In this document: positions 16,915-25,639 of the stretch, piece after piece | Numbering within the stretch: the first letter of the stretch is position 1 | Layout of the letters: every line of letters starts with the position of its first letter | Assembly (NCBI RefSeq): GCF_000184345.1 | Contig: NC_017583.1 | Span: 2,108,001-2,172,000 of the forward strand | Length of the DNA: 64,000 nucleotides | DNA from: Spirochaeta thermophila DSM 6578 | GTDB taxonomy: Bacteria > Spirochaetota > Spirochaetia > Winmispirales > Winmispiraceae | Reading direction: 5' to 3' | Position numbers and translations under genes: made by a program | The notes under the pieces: generated by a model | What the model was told of the DNA's origin: nothing | Databases searched by the model: none | What the model saw: the letters and a program-made list of their open reading frames with translations, nothing else

Positions 16915-17495
16915 CCATCTATCTCGCGAGCAACAACCGCCACAAGAAAGAGGAGATCGCCCCCCTCCTCTCGCCCCATCGTCTCCTCCTTCCGGAAGAG
17001 GAGGGAATCGAATTCCGCTGTGAGGAGAAGGGGGCCACCTTCTTGGAAAATGCGCTCGCCAAGGCCCAGGCACTCCATGACCTGGTGAGCGCACCGGTCC
17101 TTGCCGACGACTCGGGCCTCGTGGTGGAGGCATTGGGCGGTGCTCCGGGCGTGCGATCGGCCCGCTTCGGGGAGGAGGCAGGGAGGAGCCTCTCGGCAGA
17201 GGAGAAGAACGCCCTCCTTCTCGGGATGCTCGATGACGAGAGCGACAGGAGGGCCGCCTTCGTATGCTGTATGGTGCTCCTCCTCTCCCCGCAACGGTTC
17301 TACATCGTCCAGGAAACCCTCGAGGGTACCATCGCACGCGAATCACGGGGCACCCACGGCTTCGGCTACGATCCCATCTTTCTCCTCCCCGACGGTCGGC
17401 ACCTCGCCGAGGTCTCACTCGAGGAGAAGAACCGGATTTCCCACAGGGGCAAGGCTGCCCGGAAACTACGTCTACTCATGGAGGACCTCACATGA
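16911..17495 (+). CDS. rdgB: XTP/dITP diphosphatase (RdgB/HAM1)
   Basis: The 194-residue enzyme hydrolyses ITP, dITP and XTP to monophosphates and keeps deaminated purines out of nucleic acids. Motifs are the N-terminal ASNNRHKKEE, FLENALAKA, LADDSGLVVEALGGAPGV and the C-terminal THGFGYDPIFLL and SHRGKA. The GTG start overlaps the mgsA stop and has GAGGAGGA upstream. The stop overlaps the pepF start as ATGA, so translation of all three is coupled. A longer in-frame extension inside mgsA was rejected. Confidence 0.95.
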   Translation: MTIYLASNNRHKKEEIAPLLSPHRLLLPEEEGIEFRCEEKGATFLENALAKAQALHDLVSAPVLADDSGLVVEALGGAPGVRSARFGEEAGRSLSAEEKNALLLGMLDDESDRRAAFVCCMVLLLSPQRFYIVQETLEGTIARESRGTHGFGYDPIFLLPDGRHLAEVSLEEKNRISHRGKAARKLRLLMEDLT

Positions 17496-19294
17496 CCGAC
17501 CTTCCTACCCGAGACCAACAGAGCCTGGAAGACTGCTGGGATCTCTCCTCCCTCTTTCCCTCGGACGGGGCATGGGAGGAGGCCCTCACCGAGGTCAAAG
17601 GCATGCTCCCCGACCTCACCTCGTACAGGGGAAGACTCGCCGGGGGAGATGCACTCACCGTAGGGGGCTTCCTCCGCCGGTATTTCGAAGTCCTCGAGGA
17701 GATGGAGGCCCTGGGTGTCTACGCCTACCTCCGTCTCTCGGAGGACGGCGGGGACCCCGACCGCCAGAGGCTCTGGAATACCTACCTCTCCTGGAGCACG
17801 GAGTTCCAGAGCGCACTCAGCTTCGTGGAACCGGAGCTCGTACGCCTCAGCGAGACAGTGGTGGAGGAACTCCTCCATCGCGAAGATCTTGCCGACTTCC
17901 GCATATGGCTCGAGAAGCTCCTCCGCTATCGTCCCCACATCCTCCCCGAAGAGCAGGAACGTATCCTCGCCACCCTCGCCATGCCCCGCTCCCTCGCGAG
18001 ACGCACCTTCTCCTCACTCAACGACGTCGACCTCACCTTCGGGACCATCCTTACCCCTGAAGGCGAGCGGCCCCTCACCCACGGGACCTACCTCTGGTTC
18101 ATGGAGCATCCCGATCGGACCCTCCGGGAACAGGCGTACAGCCGCTACCTCGAGGCCTACAAGTCCCATCAGCATACCATCTCCACCCTCTACGCCACCC
18201 AGGTCCAGCAGGACGCCGCCGAAGCCCGACTCAGGAACCACCCCTCCTCCCTCCACGCCGCCCTCTTCGCCGACAACGTGCCGGTGGAGCTCTACACCCA
18301 TCTGATCACCCAGGTGGAGACGGCCATCCCTCTCCTCCACGAGTACTGGAGAGTGCGCGCCGACCTTCTCGAGCTGCACCCCTTGCGACTCTTCGACACG
18401 AAGGTCCCTCTCGTGAAGGAGGTGGAGGTGCACTATCCGTACGAGCGGGCCGTGAACCTCGTGGCCGAGGCACTCTCCCCCCTGGGAGAGGACTATACCC
18501 GCACCATGCGGGACGGGCTCCTCGGCGGATGGGTGGACCGCTACGAGAACAGAGGAAAGCGATCCGGCGCCTTCTCCTACGGCAGCTACAGGGGGGCCCC
18601 CTACATCCTCCTCAACTACGACCCCCGGGTCATCCGCCACGTCTTCACCCTCGCCCACGAGGCGGGCCACTCCATGCACTCCTACTACAGCGCCCGGTCC
18701 AACCCCTTCCCCCACTACCAGTACTCCATCTTCGAAGCCGAGGTCGCCTCCACCTTCAACGAAGAGCTCCTCCTCTCCTACCTGTTTTCCACGACAGAAG
18801 ACGCGCGGCTTATCCTCTACCTCCACAACCGTCACCTCGACGAAATCATAGGGACCTACTTCAGGCAGACGATGTTCGCCGAGTTCGAACTCATCTGTCA
18901 TCGTGCGGCCGAGGAGGGACACGCCCTCACCACGAACTTCTTCCTCGAGACCTACCACGCCCTGCTCGAGAAGTACTTCGGTCCCGCCGTCTCGATAGAA
19001 GGACTCGACCCCTACGAGTGTTTCCGGATCCCCCACTTCTACCGCTCCTTCTACGTCTATCAGTACGCCACCGGTATCACCGCCGCCGTCACCCTCTCGA
19101 AGGCCGTGATAGAGGGGAAGGAAGGCGCCGTGGAGGCCTACCTCAGGTTCCTCTCGCGTGGCGGAAGCAGCTTCCCACTCGAGACACTCAGGGAAGCGGG
19201 GGTGGACCTCCTCTCCGAGGACCCCTACCAGGTGCTCCACCGTGTTTTCGAGGAGCACCTCGAGGCGCTCAAAGCAGGGCTATCCAGGACGTGA
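17492..19294 (+). CDS. pepF: Oligoendopeptidase F (M3 family)
   Basis: A 600-residue cytosolic zinc peptidase that degrades short peptides. HEAGH at 389-393 supplies two zinc ligands and the catalytic Glu; the third ligand Glu is in SIFEAEVASTFNEELL about 28 residues on. The N-terminal 200 residues are the helical M3 lid. Length is normal for PepF. The ATG overlaps the rdgB stop by four bases. The gene ends four bases before the convergent lnt stop with no clear terminator between them. Confidence 0.95.
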   Translation: MTDLPTRDQQSLEDCWDLSSLFPSDGAWEEALTEVKGMLPDLTSYRGRLAGGDALTVGGFLRRYFEVLEEMEALGVYAYLRLSEDGGDPDRQRLWNTYLSWSTEFQSALSFVEPELVRLSETVVEELLHREDLADFRIWLEKLLRYRPHILPEEQERILATLAMPRSLARRTFSSLNDVDLTFGTILTPEGERPLTHGTYLWFMEHPDRTLREQAYSRYLEAYKSHQHTISTLYATQVQQDAAEARLRNHPSSLHAALFADNVPVELYTHLITQVETAIPLLHEYWRVRADLLELHPLRLFDTKVPLVKEVEVHYPYERAVNLVAEALSPLGEDYTRTMRDGLLGGWVDRYENRGKRSGAFSYGSYRGAPYILLNYDPRVIRHVFTLAHEAGHSMHSYYSARSNPFPHYQYSIFEAEVASTFNEELLLSYLFSTTEDARLILYLHNRHLDEIIGTYFRQTMFAEFELICHRAAEEGHALTTNFFLETYHALLEKYFGPAVSIEGLDPYECFRIPHFYRSFYVYQYATGITAAVTLSKAVIEGKEGAVEAYLRFLSRGGSSFPLETLREAGVDLLSEDPYQVLHRVFEEHLEALKAGLSRT

Positions 19295-19298
19295 GACG

Positions 19299-20912
19299 TC
19301 AACGCGAACGGAGGAGGCGTCTTCCGAGGCGGAAGACGAGGCCCCCTGCGAGGAGGAGGGAGGCAAGGGAGAGGACGAACCAGGCGAACCAGTCGCCCCA
19401 ACGGGTATAGAGGGTCGTGCGTCCGGTGAAGACAGGCACCTCACAGACGAGGTAGTCCTGCACGAACGGGGGGAGGCTGGCGAGGATCTCGCCGTTGGGG
19501 GAGATGGCGGTGGTGATCCCCCCGTTCGTACTCCGTACGAGGGACCGCCTGTTCTCCACCGCCCTGAAGACCGAGATCGTCATGTGTTGCATCGCATTGC
19601 TCGGGAGCCCGGACCAGCTGTCGTTGGTGAGGTTCACGAGCACCTCCGCCCCCCGCCGGACGAACTCCCGGGAAAGGTACCCGAAGGTGTCCTCGAAGCA
19701 CACGAGGGTGGAAAGCCTCACCTTGCCCAGGTCGAACACCGTGTAATCGGAGCCCTTCTCCCAGAAGTGGGTGTCGGCGTTCTTGAGCCACTGGTAGATC
19801 CCCGGCAGCTGACGTTCATAGGGGAAGTGCTCGGTGAAGGGCACGAGATGGATCTTGCGGTACGGCCCGAGGAGCTCGCCGTCCTTCCACACGTAGACCG
19901 CGTTGTAGTCCACGCGAGACATCCTGCCCTGTGCATCCTTCACCGGCCGGCCGTCGTCGTTCCCGAACACGAACACCACCGGATCCCGTGAATCGAGATA
20001 TGTGAGGAGGCGGTTCACGAGCGCCGTGGACTCGGGATCCGTTCCCACGTGGAGGTGCCAGTAGATGCTGGGCACGAAGGCCGTCTCGGACCAGACCACG
20101 GCCTCGATCCTGGGATCCTCCTCGAGAGCCTCGTCGCTCAACCGCATGAGGCGTTCGAGCCCGTCACGGTAGGCCGCGAGCCCGCCCTTCCACGGGTCCT
20201 TGTCGTGCTGGACGAGGGCCACCTTCCACCTCGGAGCCGTCGAGTAGTCCACCGGGGCGAAGAGGCCGTAGACGAGCGCAACGAGGAGAAGGAGGCCGTA
20301 TCCGGCGATGACCCATCGCTCCCTTGCGCACCACTCCCTCAGACGGTGCACCCCATGCATCAGGCCCCATCCAAGGAAGGCCGAAGGGAAGACCACGAGG
20401 AGAGAGACACCCCAGACCCCGGTCACGTCCGCGATCTGGATGAGAGGGAGGAAGGCGTACTGGGAATACCCCATGATCCCGTAGGCGTAGCCCAGGAAGC
20501 CGGTGGTCTTGAGGTACTCGTACCCGATCCAGACGAGGGTCTGGACCAGATACCCCCGCCTGGGAAACAGTACGTCGGCGAGTTTGAGCAGGGGGAAGAC
20601 CATCAGGAAATAGGTGGCATAGATCACCGGCACGATGATGATCGCCAACGGGTGGAACGGAGCGAGCCAGTAGTTGAACAGGGCGTACGAAAGAAAGCCG
20701 TAGAAGATACCGTAGAAGGGCATCTCGAACCAACGGCCGTACCGTACCACCGGAAAGACCGGCACCAGTGCGACATAGGCGAGAAGAGGGATCCCTTCGA
20801 GAACGACATGATTGGGGAAAGAGAGGGCGAAAAGAATGCTGCTCACCACCAGGAGACAGAACCTCCCGCCTCCCGTCCGTCCCTCGCACCATACCCGCAT
20901 CCGGCTGCTCAC
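19299..20912 (-). CDS. lnt: Apolipoprotein N-acyltransferase
   Basis: An integral membrane enzyme of about 537 residues that adds the third acyl chain to lipoprotein N-termini. The N-terminal half has several hydrophobic segments (to about residue 200). The nitrilase-like periplasmic domain carries the triad: Glu in EAVVWSETAF, Lys in GPYRKIHLVPFTE, Cys in LVCFEDTFGY. A last membrane helix is at the C-terminus. The GTG at 20912 has AGGAGAGG six bases upstream and was preferred over a start at 20957 inside the HU gene. It follows rpsT and HU. Several lipoproteins in this window would be its substrates. Confidence 0.92.
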   Translation of the reverse strand: MSSRMRVWCEGRTGGGRFCLLVVSSILFALSFPNHVVLEGIPLLAYVALVPVFPVVRYGRWFEMPFYGIFYGFLSYALFNYWLAPFHPLAIIIVPVIYATYFLMVFPLLKLADVLFPRRGYLVQTLVWIGYEYLKTTGFLGYAYGIMGYSQYAFLPLIQIADVTGVWGVSLLVVFPSAFLGWGLMHGVHRLREWCARERWVIAGYGLLLLVALVYGLFAPVDYSTAPRWKVALVQHDKDPWKGGLAAYRDGLERLMRLSDEALEEDPRIEAVVWSETAFVPSIYWHLHVGTDPESTALVNRLLTYLDSRDPVVFVFGNDDGRPVKDAQGRMSRVDYNAVYVWKDGELLGPYRKIHLVPFTEHFPYERQLPGIYQWLKNADTHFWEKGSDYTVFDLGKVRLSTLVCFEDTFGYLSREFVRRGAEVLVNLTNDSWSGLPSNAMQHMTISVFRAVENRRSLVRSTNGGITTAISPNGEILASLPPFVQDYLVCEVPVFTGRTTLYTRWGDWFAWFVLSLASLLLAGGLVFRLGRRLLRSR

Positions 20913-20938
20913 CAGTGCCCTCTCCTGGGAAAGGTCTC

Positions 20939-21247
20939 TCACATCCTCACGTTCCACACGGAATCTTTCAGTTCCTTGCCCGGACGGAAGACCGCCACTC
21001 CATGATCCTCGACCTTCACGATCTCACCCGTCTTCGGATTGCGGGCACGCTCCCTGCCCTTCCTCACGCGGATCTCGAAGGTCCCGAACCCCCGCAGTTC
21101 CACGGTCTTTCCTTCCACAAGTGCCCGCTTCACCTCGGAAAAAAAAGAATCGATGACGAACTGGATATCCTTCTTGCTCAGGTCACAGTGCTGCGAAATA
21201 TTCTCAACGATCTGGGCCTTGGTCAGTTTTTCCGTCTTCCTTGCCAC
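20939..21247 (-). CDS. HU-family DNA-binding protein
   Basis: The protein has about 102 residues. KLTKAQIVENISQHCDLSKK (N-terminal helices), VELRGFGTFEIR and the beta-arm RARNPKTGEIVKV are the HU/IHF signature; the Pro of the arm tip is present. It bends and compacts DNA as a dimer. The second of two GTG codons (21247) was chosen because AAGGAG stands five bases before it, while it overlaps the first. The C-terminus is a few residues longer than typical HU. It is between rpsT and lnt on one transcript. Confidence 0.95.
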   Translation of the reverse strand: MARKTEKLTKAQIVENISQHCDLSKKDIQFVIDSFFSEVKRALVEGKTVELRGFGTFEIRVRKGRERARNPKTGEIVKVEDHGVAVFRPGKELKDSVWNVRM

Positions 21248-21286
21248 AGGCACTCCTTTTGCCAGGGGGCTCCCCCCTGAGGGATG

Positions 21287-21553
21287 TTATCCCGCACTCA
21301 TGGCATTCAACTTCTTGTAGAGGCGGGACTTCTTCCGGGCCGCCGTGTTCGGGTGGATGATGCCTTTCCTCGCATAGGTGTCGAGATACTTCACCGCCAC
21401 ACGCAGCTGGGCCTCGGCCTTCTCCTTGTCGCCCTCGCCCACCGCAGCCAGGAACTTCTTCACCTCGGTCCGTATACGGCTCTTCGCAGCCTTGTTCCGC
21501 AGATAGCGCTTCACACTCTGCCTGTGCCGCTTCAATGCACTCTTGGTAGCCAA
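21287..21553 (-). CDS. rpsT: 30S ribosomal protein S20 (bS20)
   Basis: An 88-residue basic helical protein (ATKSALKRHRQSVKRYLRNK at the start; GIIHPNTAARKKSRLYKKLN near the end) that binds 16S rRNA in the body of the small subunit. The start is TTG with GGGAGGAG six bases upstream, reminiscent of the non-ATG starts used for S20 autocontrol elsewhere. It is first in the rpsT-HU-lnt unit, with a promoter at 21581-21608. Confidence 0.97.
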   Translation of the reverse strand: MATKSALKRHRQSVKRYLRNKAAKSRIRTEVKKFLAAVGEGDKEKAEAQLRVAVKYLDTYARKGIIHPNTAARKKSRLYKKLNAMSAG

Positions 21554-21580
21554 AACACTCCTCCCGACTCTTAGTACTTA

Positions 21581-21608
21581 AGATAACACACAAGTATCGA
21601 CAGGTCAA
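21581..21608 (-). promoter_or_regulatory. rpsT promoter
   Basis: TTGACC (21608-21603), 16 bases, TTATCT (21586-21581), about 27 bases before the TTG start. Confidence 0.5.
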
Positions 21609-21623
21609 TATTTTAAAACAGAT

Positions 21624-21794
21624 TTACACGAAATCTTTCGGCCTCCGCTCGGTCCGCTTGCATTTCTCGCAGACGGCCTGGAGTTTCATCTTGCCGTTCT
21701 GGAACACGGCCTTCATCTTCACCTCGCCGCCGCACGGACAGAAGAACTTCTGCGCACCACGGCCCACTTTCGCGTTTTTGCTTATCTTCCCCAT
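21624..21794 (-). CDS. 56-residue zinc-ribbon mini-protein
   Basis: A basic protein starting MGKISKNAKVGRGAQKFF. Cys19 and Cys21 (CPC) and Cys42 and Cys45 (CEKC) form a probable four-cysteine zinc site. It ends RRPKDFV. The ATG has CGGAGGAG about six bases upstream and an own promoter at 21828-21857. It lies between rpsT and the RicT-like gene. The size, charge and zinc ribbon recall small ribosome-associated proteins, but no family is recognised and the role is unknown. Confidence 0.75.
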   Translation of the reverse strand: MGKISKNAKVGRGAQKFFCPCGGEVKMKAVFQNGKMKLQAVCEKCKRTERRPKDFV

Positions 21795-21827
21795 CTTTCT
21801 CCTCCGAAATCCTTTACGGTGGAAGGA

Positions 21828-21857
21828 ATACTAACACACGCTCGCTCGATGTGTCAA
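21828..21857 (-). promoter_or_regulatory. Promoter of the zinc-ribbon gene
   Basis: TTGACA (21857-21852), 18 bases, TAGTAT (21833-21828). The perfect -35 overlaps the last codons of the RicT-like gene. Confidence 0.6.
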
Positions 21858-22777
21858 TCGAGCGACGAGAGGGCTCCCTCCTTGAAGCTCCACGTCTTTC
21901 CGTCCTCGTCCCGGACGAAGGCCTCCTCCGGGAGCACGAGCCGCTGCCCTTCGGGCCCTGCGAGGATCACCTGCCGGGTGAGGATGTTCACCTCCAGCAC
22001 CTTGTAGTGTGCACCTTCGTAGCGGAGGCGCGTATTCTCCGGCGGGAAGTGGGCCCTCTCCACCTCGTAGGTCTCGGCCTCATAGGCGAGACAGCAGAGG
22101 AGCCTTCCGCAAGGTCCCGATATCTTCATCGAGTTGAGGGAGAGGTTCTGCGCCTTGGCCATCCTGATGGAAACCGGGACGAGGTGATCGGTGACGGCAT
22201 GGCAGCAGAGTCCACGACCGCAGATCCCCACCCCACCCAGGAGACGGGTCTCATCCCGGACGCCGATCTGGCGGAGCTCTATCCGCTTCTTGAAGATCGC
22301 CACGAGATCCCGGACGAGGGCCCGGAAATCGACCCTTCCCTCGGCGGTGAAGAAGAAGAGGATCTTCGGCTCGTCCGTGAGATAGTGCACCGAGACCAGC
22401 TTCATGTCGAGACGGTGCTCCTCGATCTTCTGGATGCAGATCCGGAAGGCGCGGTCCTCTTCCCCCTTGAGGTGTTCGTACCGCTCGATATCCTCGGCCG
22501 TGGCCTTGCGGTGGATGCGCCGAAGCACCTCTTCGGGCTTCCTCCCCTGGAGGAATCGGGAGATGTCCCGCACCGGTCCGAGCACCTTCCCCAGATCCTT
22601 TCCGTACTTGCTCTCTACGATCACATGATCTCCGGGGAGCGGGGTCCACCCTTGCGGCTCTCTGCAGATCTCGGTCTCGCTCGTATGGACAACCTTCACC
22701 ACCCAGGCGGCGGGGCTCCCCTCGGTGTGAGGTTCACACCCCCCGCAGGAGGCACAGGGGCTCTGCTGTTCGTTCAT
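21854..22777 (-). CDS. PSP1/RicT-type cysteine-rich protein
   Basis: The protein has 307 residues. An N-terminal CASCGGC cluster precedes the PSP1 domain. GVGICGRGLCCHA and SGPCGRLLCCLAYE repeat a C-x4-CC pattern typical of RicT (YaaT), which in Bacillus joins RicA and RicF around Fe-S clusters to steer RNase Y. That role is known for Bacillus only. The ATG at 22777 is preferred to a TTG two codons earlier; neither has a strong ribosome-binding site. It is last of a four-gene unit with M23 peptidase, bactofilin and YaaR, and in Bacillus yaaR and yaaT are also neighbours. Confidence 0.88.
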   Translation of the reverse strand: MNEQQSPCASCGGCEPHTEGSPAAWVVKVVHTSETEICREPQGWTPLPGDHVIVESKYGKDLGKVLGPVRDISRFLQGRKPEEVLRRIHRKATAEDIERYEHLKGEEDRAFRICIQKIEEHRLDMKLVSVHYLTDEPKILFFFTAEGRVDFRALVRDLVAIFKKRIELRQIGVRDETRLLGGVGICGRGLCCHAVTDHLVPVSIRMAKAQNLSLNSMKISGPCGRLLCCLAYEAETYEVERAHFPPENTRLRYEGAHYKVLEVNILTRQVILAGPEGQRLVLPEEAFVRDEDGKTWSFKEGALSSLD

Positions 22778-22797
22778 ACCCAACGACTCTACTCGTT

Positions 22798-23298
22798 TCA
22801 GGAAAATAAATCAACGAGGAGGCCTTGGATCTCCTCCACCCGTGCGAGAAGGGAAAGCTGATCCACCTGTTGCAAGAGGATCCCCGAGATCAAACGCTCC
22901 AGCTTCTCGTCGATCACCCTCACGAGGGCGTACTTCTTCCTCCGGACGAGGTGAGATCCTGAAGTGTGCTCTTCGAGCGTGAGCATGTGCTTTACGGCGT
23001 AGGAGAGGAGGCGTTTCACCGCCTCCCTGTAGGCCCGCGCCTGGGAGAGCGTAGGATGTTCTTTCAGGCGCTCGCCGGCCTCGTGCACCCCATCGACGAG
23101 GGCCTCGAGGCTCTGTACCGTCCCCCCACCCTCGTCCACTCCGGGATGTCCATCCACCTCCGGCGCCGTCTCCCTGGGGAACAGGGACCGGAAGGACACA
23201 CGCTTCCCTTTCCGGGATCTCTTCCCACGGGGAGGCGCACCTGCTTCGGGATGGAGCGAGGCGAAGAAGTAGCCGGCTCCCGGCTCCACCGGTTCCAT
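22798..23298 (-). CDS. YaaR/DUF327 family protein
   Basis: The protein has 166 residues. A basic, low-complexity N-terminus (to about 45) is followed by an all-helical domain ending VRVIDEKLERLISGILLQQV, which fits DUF327/YaaR. The ATG overlaps the bactofilin stop as ATGA, so translation is coupled. The upstream in-frame extension lies inside bactofilin and was rejected. Function is unknown. The pairing with a RicT homologue matches the Bacillus yaaR-yaaT order and supports the call. Confidence 0.75.
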   Translation of the reverse strand: MEPVEPGAGYFFASLHPEAGAPPRGKRSRKGKRVSFRSLFPRETAPEVDGHPGVDEGGGTVQSLEALVDGVHEAGERLKEHPTLSQARAYREAVKRLLSYAVKHMLTLEEHTSGSHLVRRKKYALVRVIDEKLERLISGILLQQVDQLSLLARVEEIQGLLVDLFS

Positions 23299-23678
23299 CA
23301 GCCCGCCGCCCTGGAAGGATGGATGACCGGCGTGTCCCCGTCCTGGGCTGCCTCCGGACGGACCGCACACCGGGCATGGAAAACCGCACCCTCATCGATC
23401 CTGAGGGCCGGCGCCCGCACGGTCCCCATCACCACCCCGGAGGAAAGGAGATGAACCCCCTTCCTCACCTCCATCTCGCCCCTGAAGACCCCACCGACCG
23501 TCACCTTCCCCGCCCTGAGCACTCCCTCACAGCGGGCGTTCTTTCCGATGACCACCTCTCCACTCACCTCGATGGTCCCTATCACATCCCCGTCGACACG
23601 GAGGAAGTGGGCACCCTTTATCGTGCCCTCCAGGAGTGTACCTGCGCCGATGACGGAATTGACGTGTGTCTCGCTCAT
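23298..23678 (-). CDS. Bactofilin
   Basis: A 126-residue polymer-forming cytoskeletal protein. The central part is a right-handed beta-helix with short repeats (GTLLEGTIKGAHFLRVDGDV, GTIEVSGEVVIGKNARCEGV, then GKVTVGGVFRGEM), flanked by short disordered tails. It would form filaments at the inner membrane without nucleotide. The ATG overlaps the M23 peptidase stop and its stop overlaps yaaR. Bactofilins coupled to M23 peptidases shape curved and helical cells (CcmA with Csd proteins in Helicobacter), so a role in cell shape is a reasonable inference. Confidence 0.92.
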   Translation of the reverse strand: MSETHVNSVIGAGTLLEGTIKGAHFLRVDGDVIGTIEVSGEVVIGKNARCEGVLRAGKVTVGGVFRGEMEVRKGVHLLSSGVVMGTVRAPALRIDEGAVFHARCAVRPEAAQDGDTPVIHPSRAAG

Positions 23679-24712
23679 CAATCCTCTACCACCACATGCT
23701 GGTGAGAGATATTCAAGAACTTGAGAGGATCGATCACCTCGGAACCGATCATCACCTCGTAGTGGAGGTGCCGACCCGTGGAGAGGCCGGTGGACCCCAT
23801 CATCCCGATCACCTGTCCCTGATGGACCTCCTGCCCCTTCTTCACCAGATAGTACTGGAGATGGGCGTAACGGGTATAGAATCCATAGCGATGGCGGATG
23901 ACCACGTAGTTCCCCCATCCAAGGGGATCCGACTTCGCCTCCACCACCTTGCCGTTCGCGGTGGCCAAGACGGGCACCGCATAGGGATAGGCGATATCCA
24001 CCCCCTTGTGAAGGTACCAGTACTTGTAGAAGGGATGGATCGAGGGACCGAAGTACTGGGTGATGATACCCCTGCCGCCCTGGACGGGCCATATGCTCGG
24101 GATATTCACCAACAGTTCCTTCTGAGCATTCAACACGTTCTGTACCTGGGAAAGCGAATCGACCGCCTGCTGGAGGGAAACCTTGAGCTCCCGGATCTCC
24201 GCGAGCTCCTTGACGTCTCCTGCACTCAAGGAGAGTTCGTGAGAGATCCCTGCGAGATCACCCTCTTCCTGGAGATCGTCGCCGGGGTCGTCCCCCGTCT
24301 CTCCCAGGAGCGAGGCGGTCTGGGCGAGGGACTGCTTGAAAAGGGCCGCCACCTCCCGGAGCTCCGAGAGCTCGCCCTTCACCTTGTCCAGGTTCGCCTC
24401 CACGGAGGAGAGCGAGGCCTCCTTCTGTTCGAGGAGGGCCGTGATGCCCGTGACCCTCGAGCCGGTCCACACGAAGCCCGCTATCACCCCCACGAGGAGG
24501 GCGCCCAGAAAGAAGAGGAGGAAGAGGGACACCTGGATATTGATCACCTTGTCTTCGAAGTGGGGGATGAGCATGATGGTGTACTTCTTTTTTAGAATGC
24601 CCCCAAACCTGCCGAGGACCCCACCTATCGCCCGCCCCAGCCGCTTGATGCGCCAGAAGGCCTTCCTGCTCGCCGCCTCTTCCAGACGTTTATAATTACG
24701 TGTCACTGACAC
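23678..24712 (-). CDS. Membrane-anchored M23 (LytM) peptidoglycan peptidase
   Basis: The protein has about 344 residues. A basic cytoplasmic N-terminus is followed by one membrane helix at about 62-84, a coiled coil at about 90-200, and an M23 domain. LHKGVDIAYP and HLHYEV give the His-x3-Asp and HxH zinc ligands. It likely cuts peptide cross-links. GTG at 24712 has AAGGGG eight bases upstream; a GTG two codons later is also possible. It is first of the unit M23-bactofilin-yaaR-ricT, with a promoter at 24745-24774. Confidence 0.92.
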   Translation of the reverse strand: MSVTRNYKRLEEAASRKAFWRIKRLGRAIGGVLGRFGGILKKKYTIMLIPHFEDKVINIQVSLFLLFFLGALLVGVIAGFVWTGSRVTGITALLEQKEASLSSVEANLDKVKGELSELREVAALFKQSLAQTASLLGETGDDPGDDLQEEGDLAGISHELSLSAGDVKELAEIRELKVSLQQAVDSLSQVQNVLNAQKELLVNIPSIWPVQGGRGIITQYFGPSIHPFYKYWYLHKGVDIAYPYAVPVLATANGKVVEAKSDPLGWGNYVVIRHRYGFYTRYAHLQYYLVKKGQEVHQGQVIGMMGSTGLSTGRHLHYEVMIGSEVIDPLKFLNISHQHVVVED

Positions 24713-24744
24713 GGAGGTACCCCTTTTTCACATCTCTTGATCAA

Positions 24745-24774
24745 AGAGTAGCATGAAGGGAAAGAGTTTGTCAA
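24745..24774 (-). promoter_or_regulatory. Promoter of the M23-bactofilin operon
   Basis: TTGACA (24774-24769), 18 bases, TACTCT (24750-24745). It is back to back with the tatD promoter; the two -35 hexamers are 14 bases apart. Confidence 0.6.
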
Positions 24775-24788
24775 ACGGAAATAATCGA

Positions 24789-24817
24789 TTGACGGGAGGG
24801 GGAGATCATGGTATGGT
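24789..24817 (+). promoter_or_regulatory. Promoter of tatD-dusB
   Basis: TTGACG (24789-24794), 17 bases, TATGGT (24812-24817). The ATG is 41 bases downstream with GGAG before it. Confidence 0.55.
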
Positions 24818-24858
24818 AGTGACAAGTTCCCGACATCATCATACAAAGCAGGAGACAT

Positions 24859-25632
24859 ATGCGATTGTTTGACTCGCATGCACATATAGGACTGATCCAC
24901 GAAGACCCCATCGAGCAGCTCATCGTCGTTCAGGAGGCGAAGCAGGCGGGCGTGGTGGGCATCGTGAGCATCTGCAACAGCCTGCGCGATTTCTCCACCG
25001 TCTATGAAAACCTCAAGTCGGTCTCTCATGTATACCACGCCGTGGGGGTCGCGCCTTCAGAGGTCACCAGTCCCGGGAGAGACTGGGAACTCAAGATCGA
25101 GGAGAGCGTACGCCTCCCCCGTGTTGTAGCTATCGGCGAAACAGGTCTGGATTATTACCGAAAATTCGGCGATCGGGACTCCCAGATCGAACTGTTCATC
25201 AGGCAGCTTGAACTGGCCGAGAAGTTCGACCTCCCCGTGATCATTCACAACCGTGAAGCGGGCAAAGACGTGCTCGAGATACTGCGGGAGAAGCTTCCCC
25301 CTCGCGGCGGCATTCTGCACTGTTTCTCCGAAAATTGGGACTTCGCCCGGAAGGCCCTCGAACTCAATCTCTACATCTCCTTCGCGGGAAACGTGACCTA
25401 CAGGAACGCCCGCGACCTCCAGGAAGTCGCACGTAAGATTCCCCTCGACCGCATGCTGGTGGAGACCGAGAGTCCCTTCATGGTCCCCTCGGTCTATCGA
25501 GGGAAGCGTAACCGTCCCTCATACCTGGCGGAGACCGTGAAGTTTCTCGCCGAGATCAGGGAGGAGAGTCCCGAGGAGATCGCCGAGGTCACGTGTCAAA
25601 ACGCCCTCACCTTCTTCCGGATAGCACAATAG
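24859..25632 (+). CDS. TatD family metal-dependent hydrolase
   Basis: A 257-residue TIM-barrel with the usual metal ligands: FDSHAHIG at the N-terminus, AIGETGLDYYRK (Glu), VIIHNREA (His), ILHCFSE (His) and LVETESPFM. TatD proteins are 3'-5' exonucleases or D-aminoacyl-type hydrolases. The last motif reads ETESP where most relatives have ETDAP, so one metal-site Asp appears replaced by Glu or Ser. It has a promoter of its own and is eight bases upstream of dusB. Confidence 0.93.
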   Translation: MRLFDSHAHIGLIHEDPIEQLIVVQEAKQAGVVGIVSICNSLRDFSTVYENLKSVSHVYHAVGVAPSEVTSPGRDWELKIEESVRLPRVVAIGETGLDYYRKFGDRDSQIELFIRQLELAEKFDLPVIIHNREAGKDVLEILREKLPPRGGILHCFSENWDFARKALELNLYISFAGNVTYRNARDLQEVARKIPLDRMLVETESPFMVPSVYRGKRNRPSYLAETVKFLAEIREESPEEIAEVTCQNALTFFRIAQ

Positions 25633-25639
25633 ATCACAC

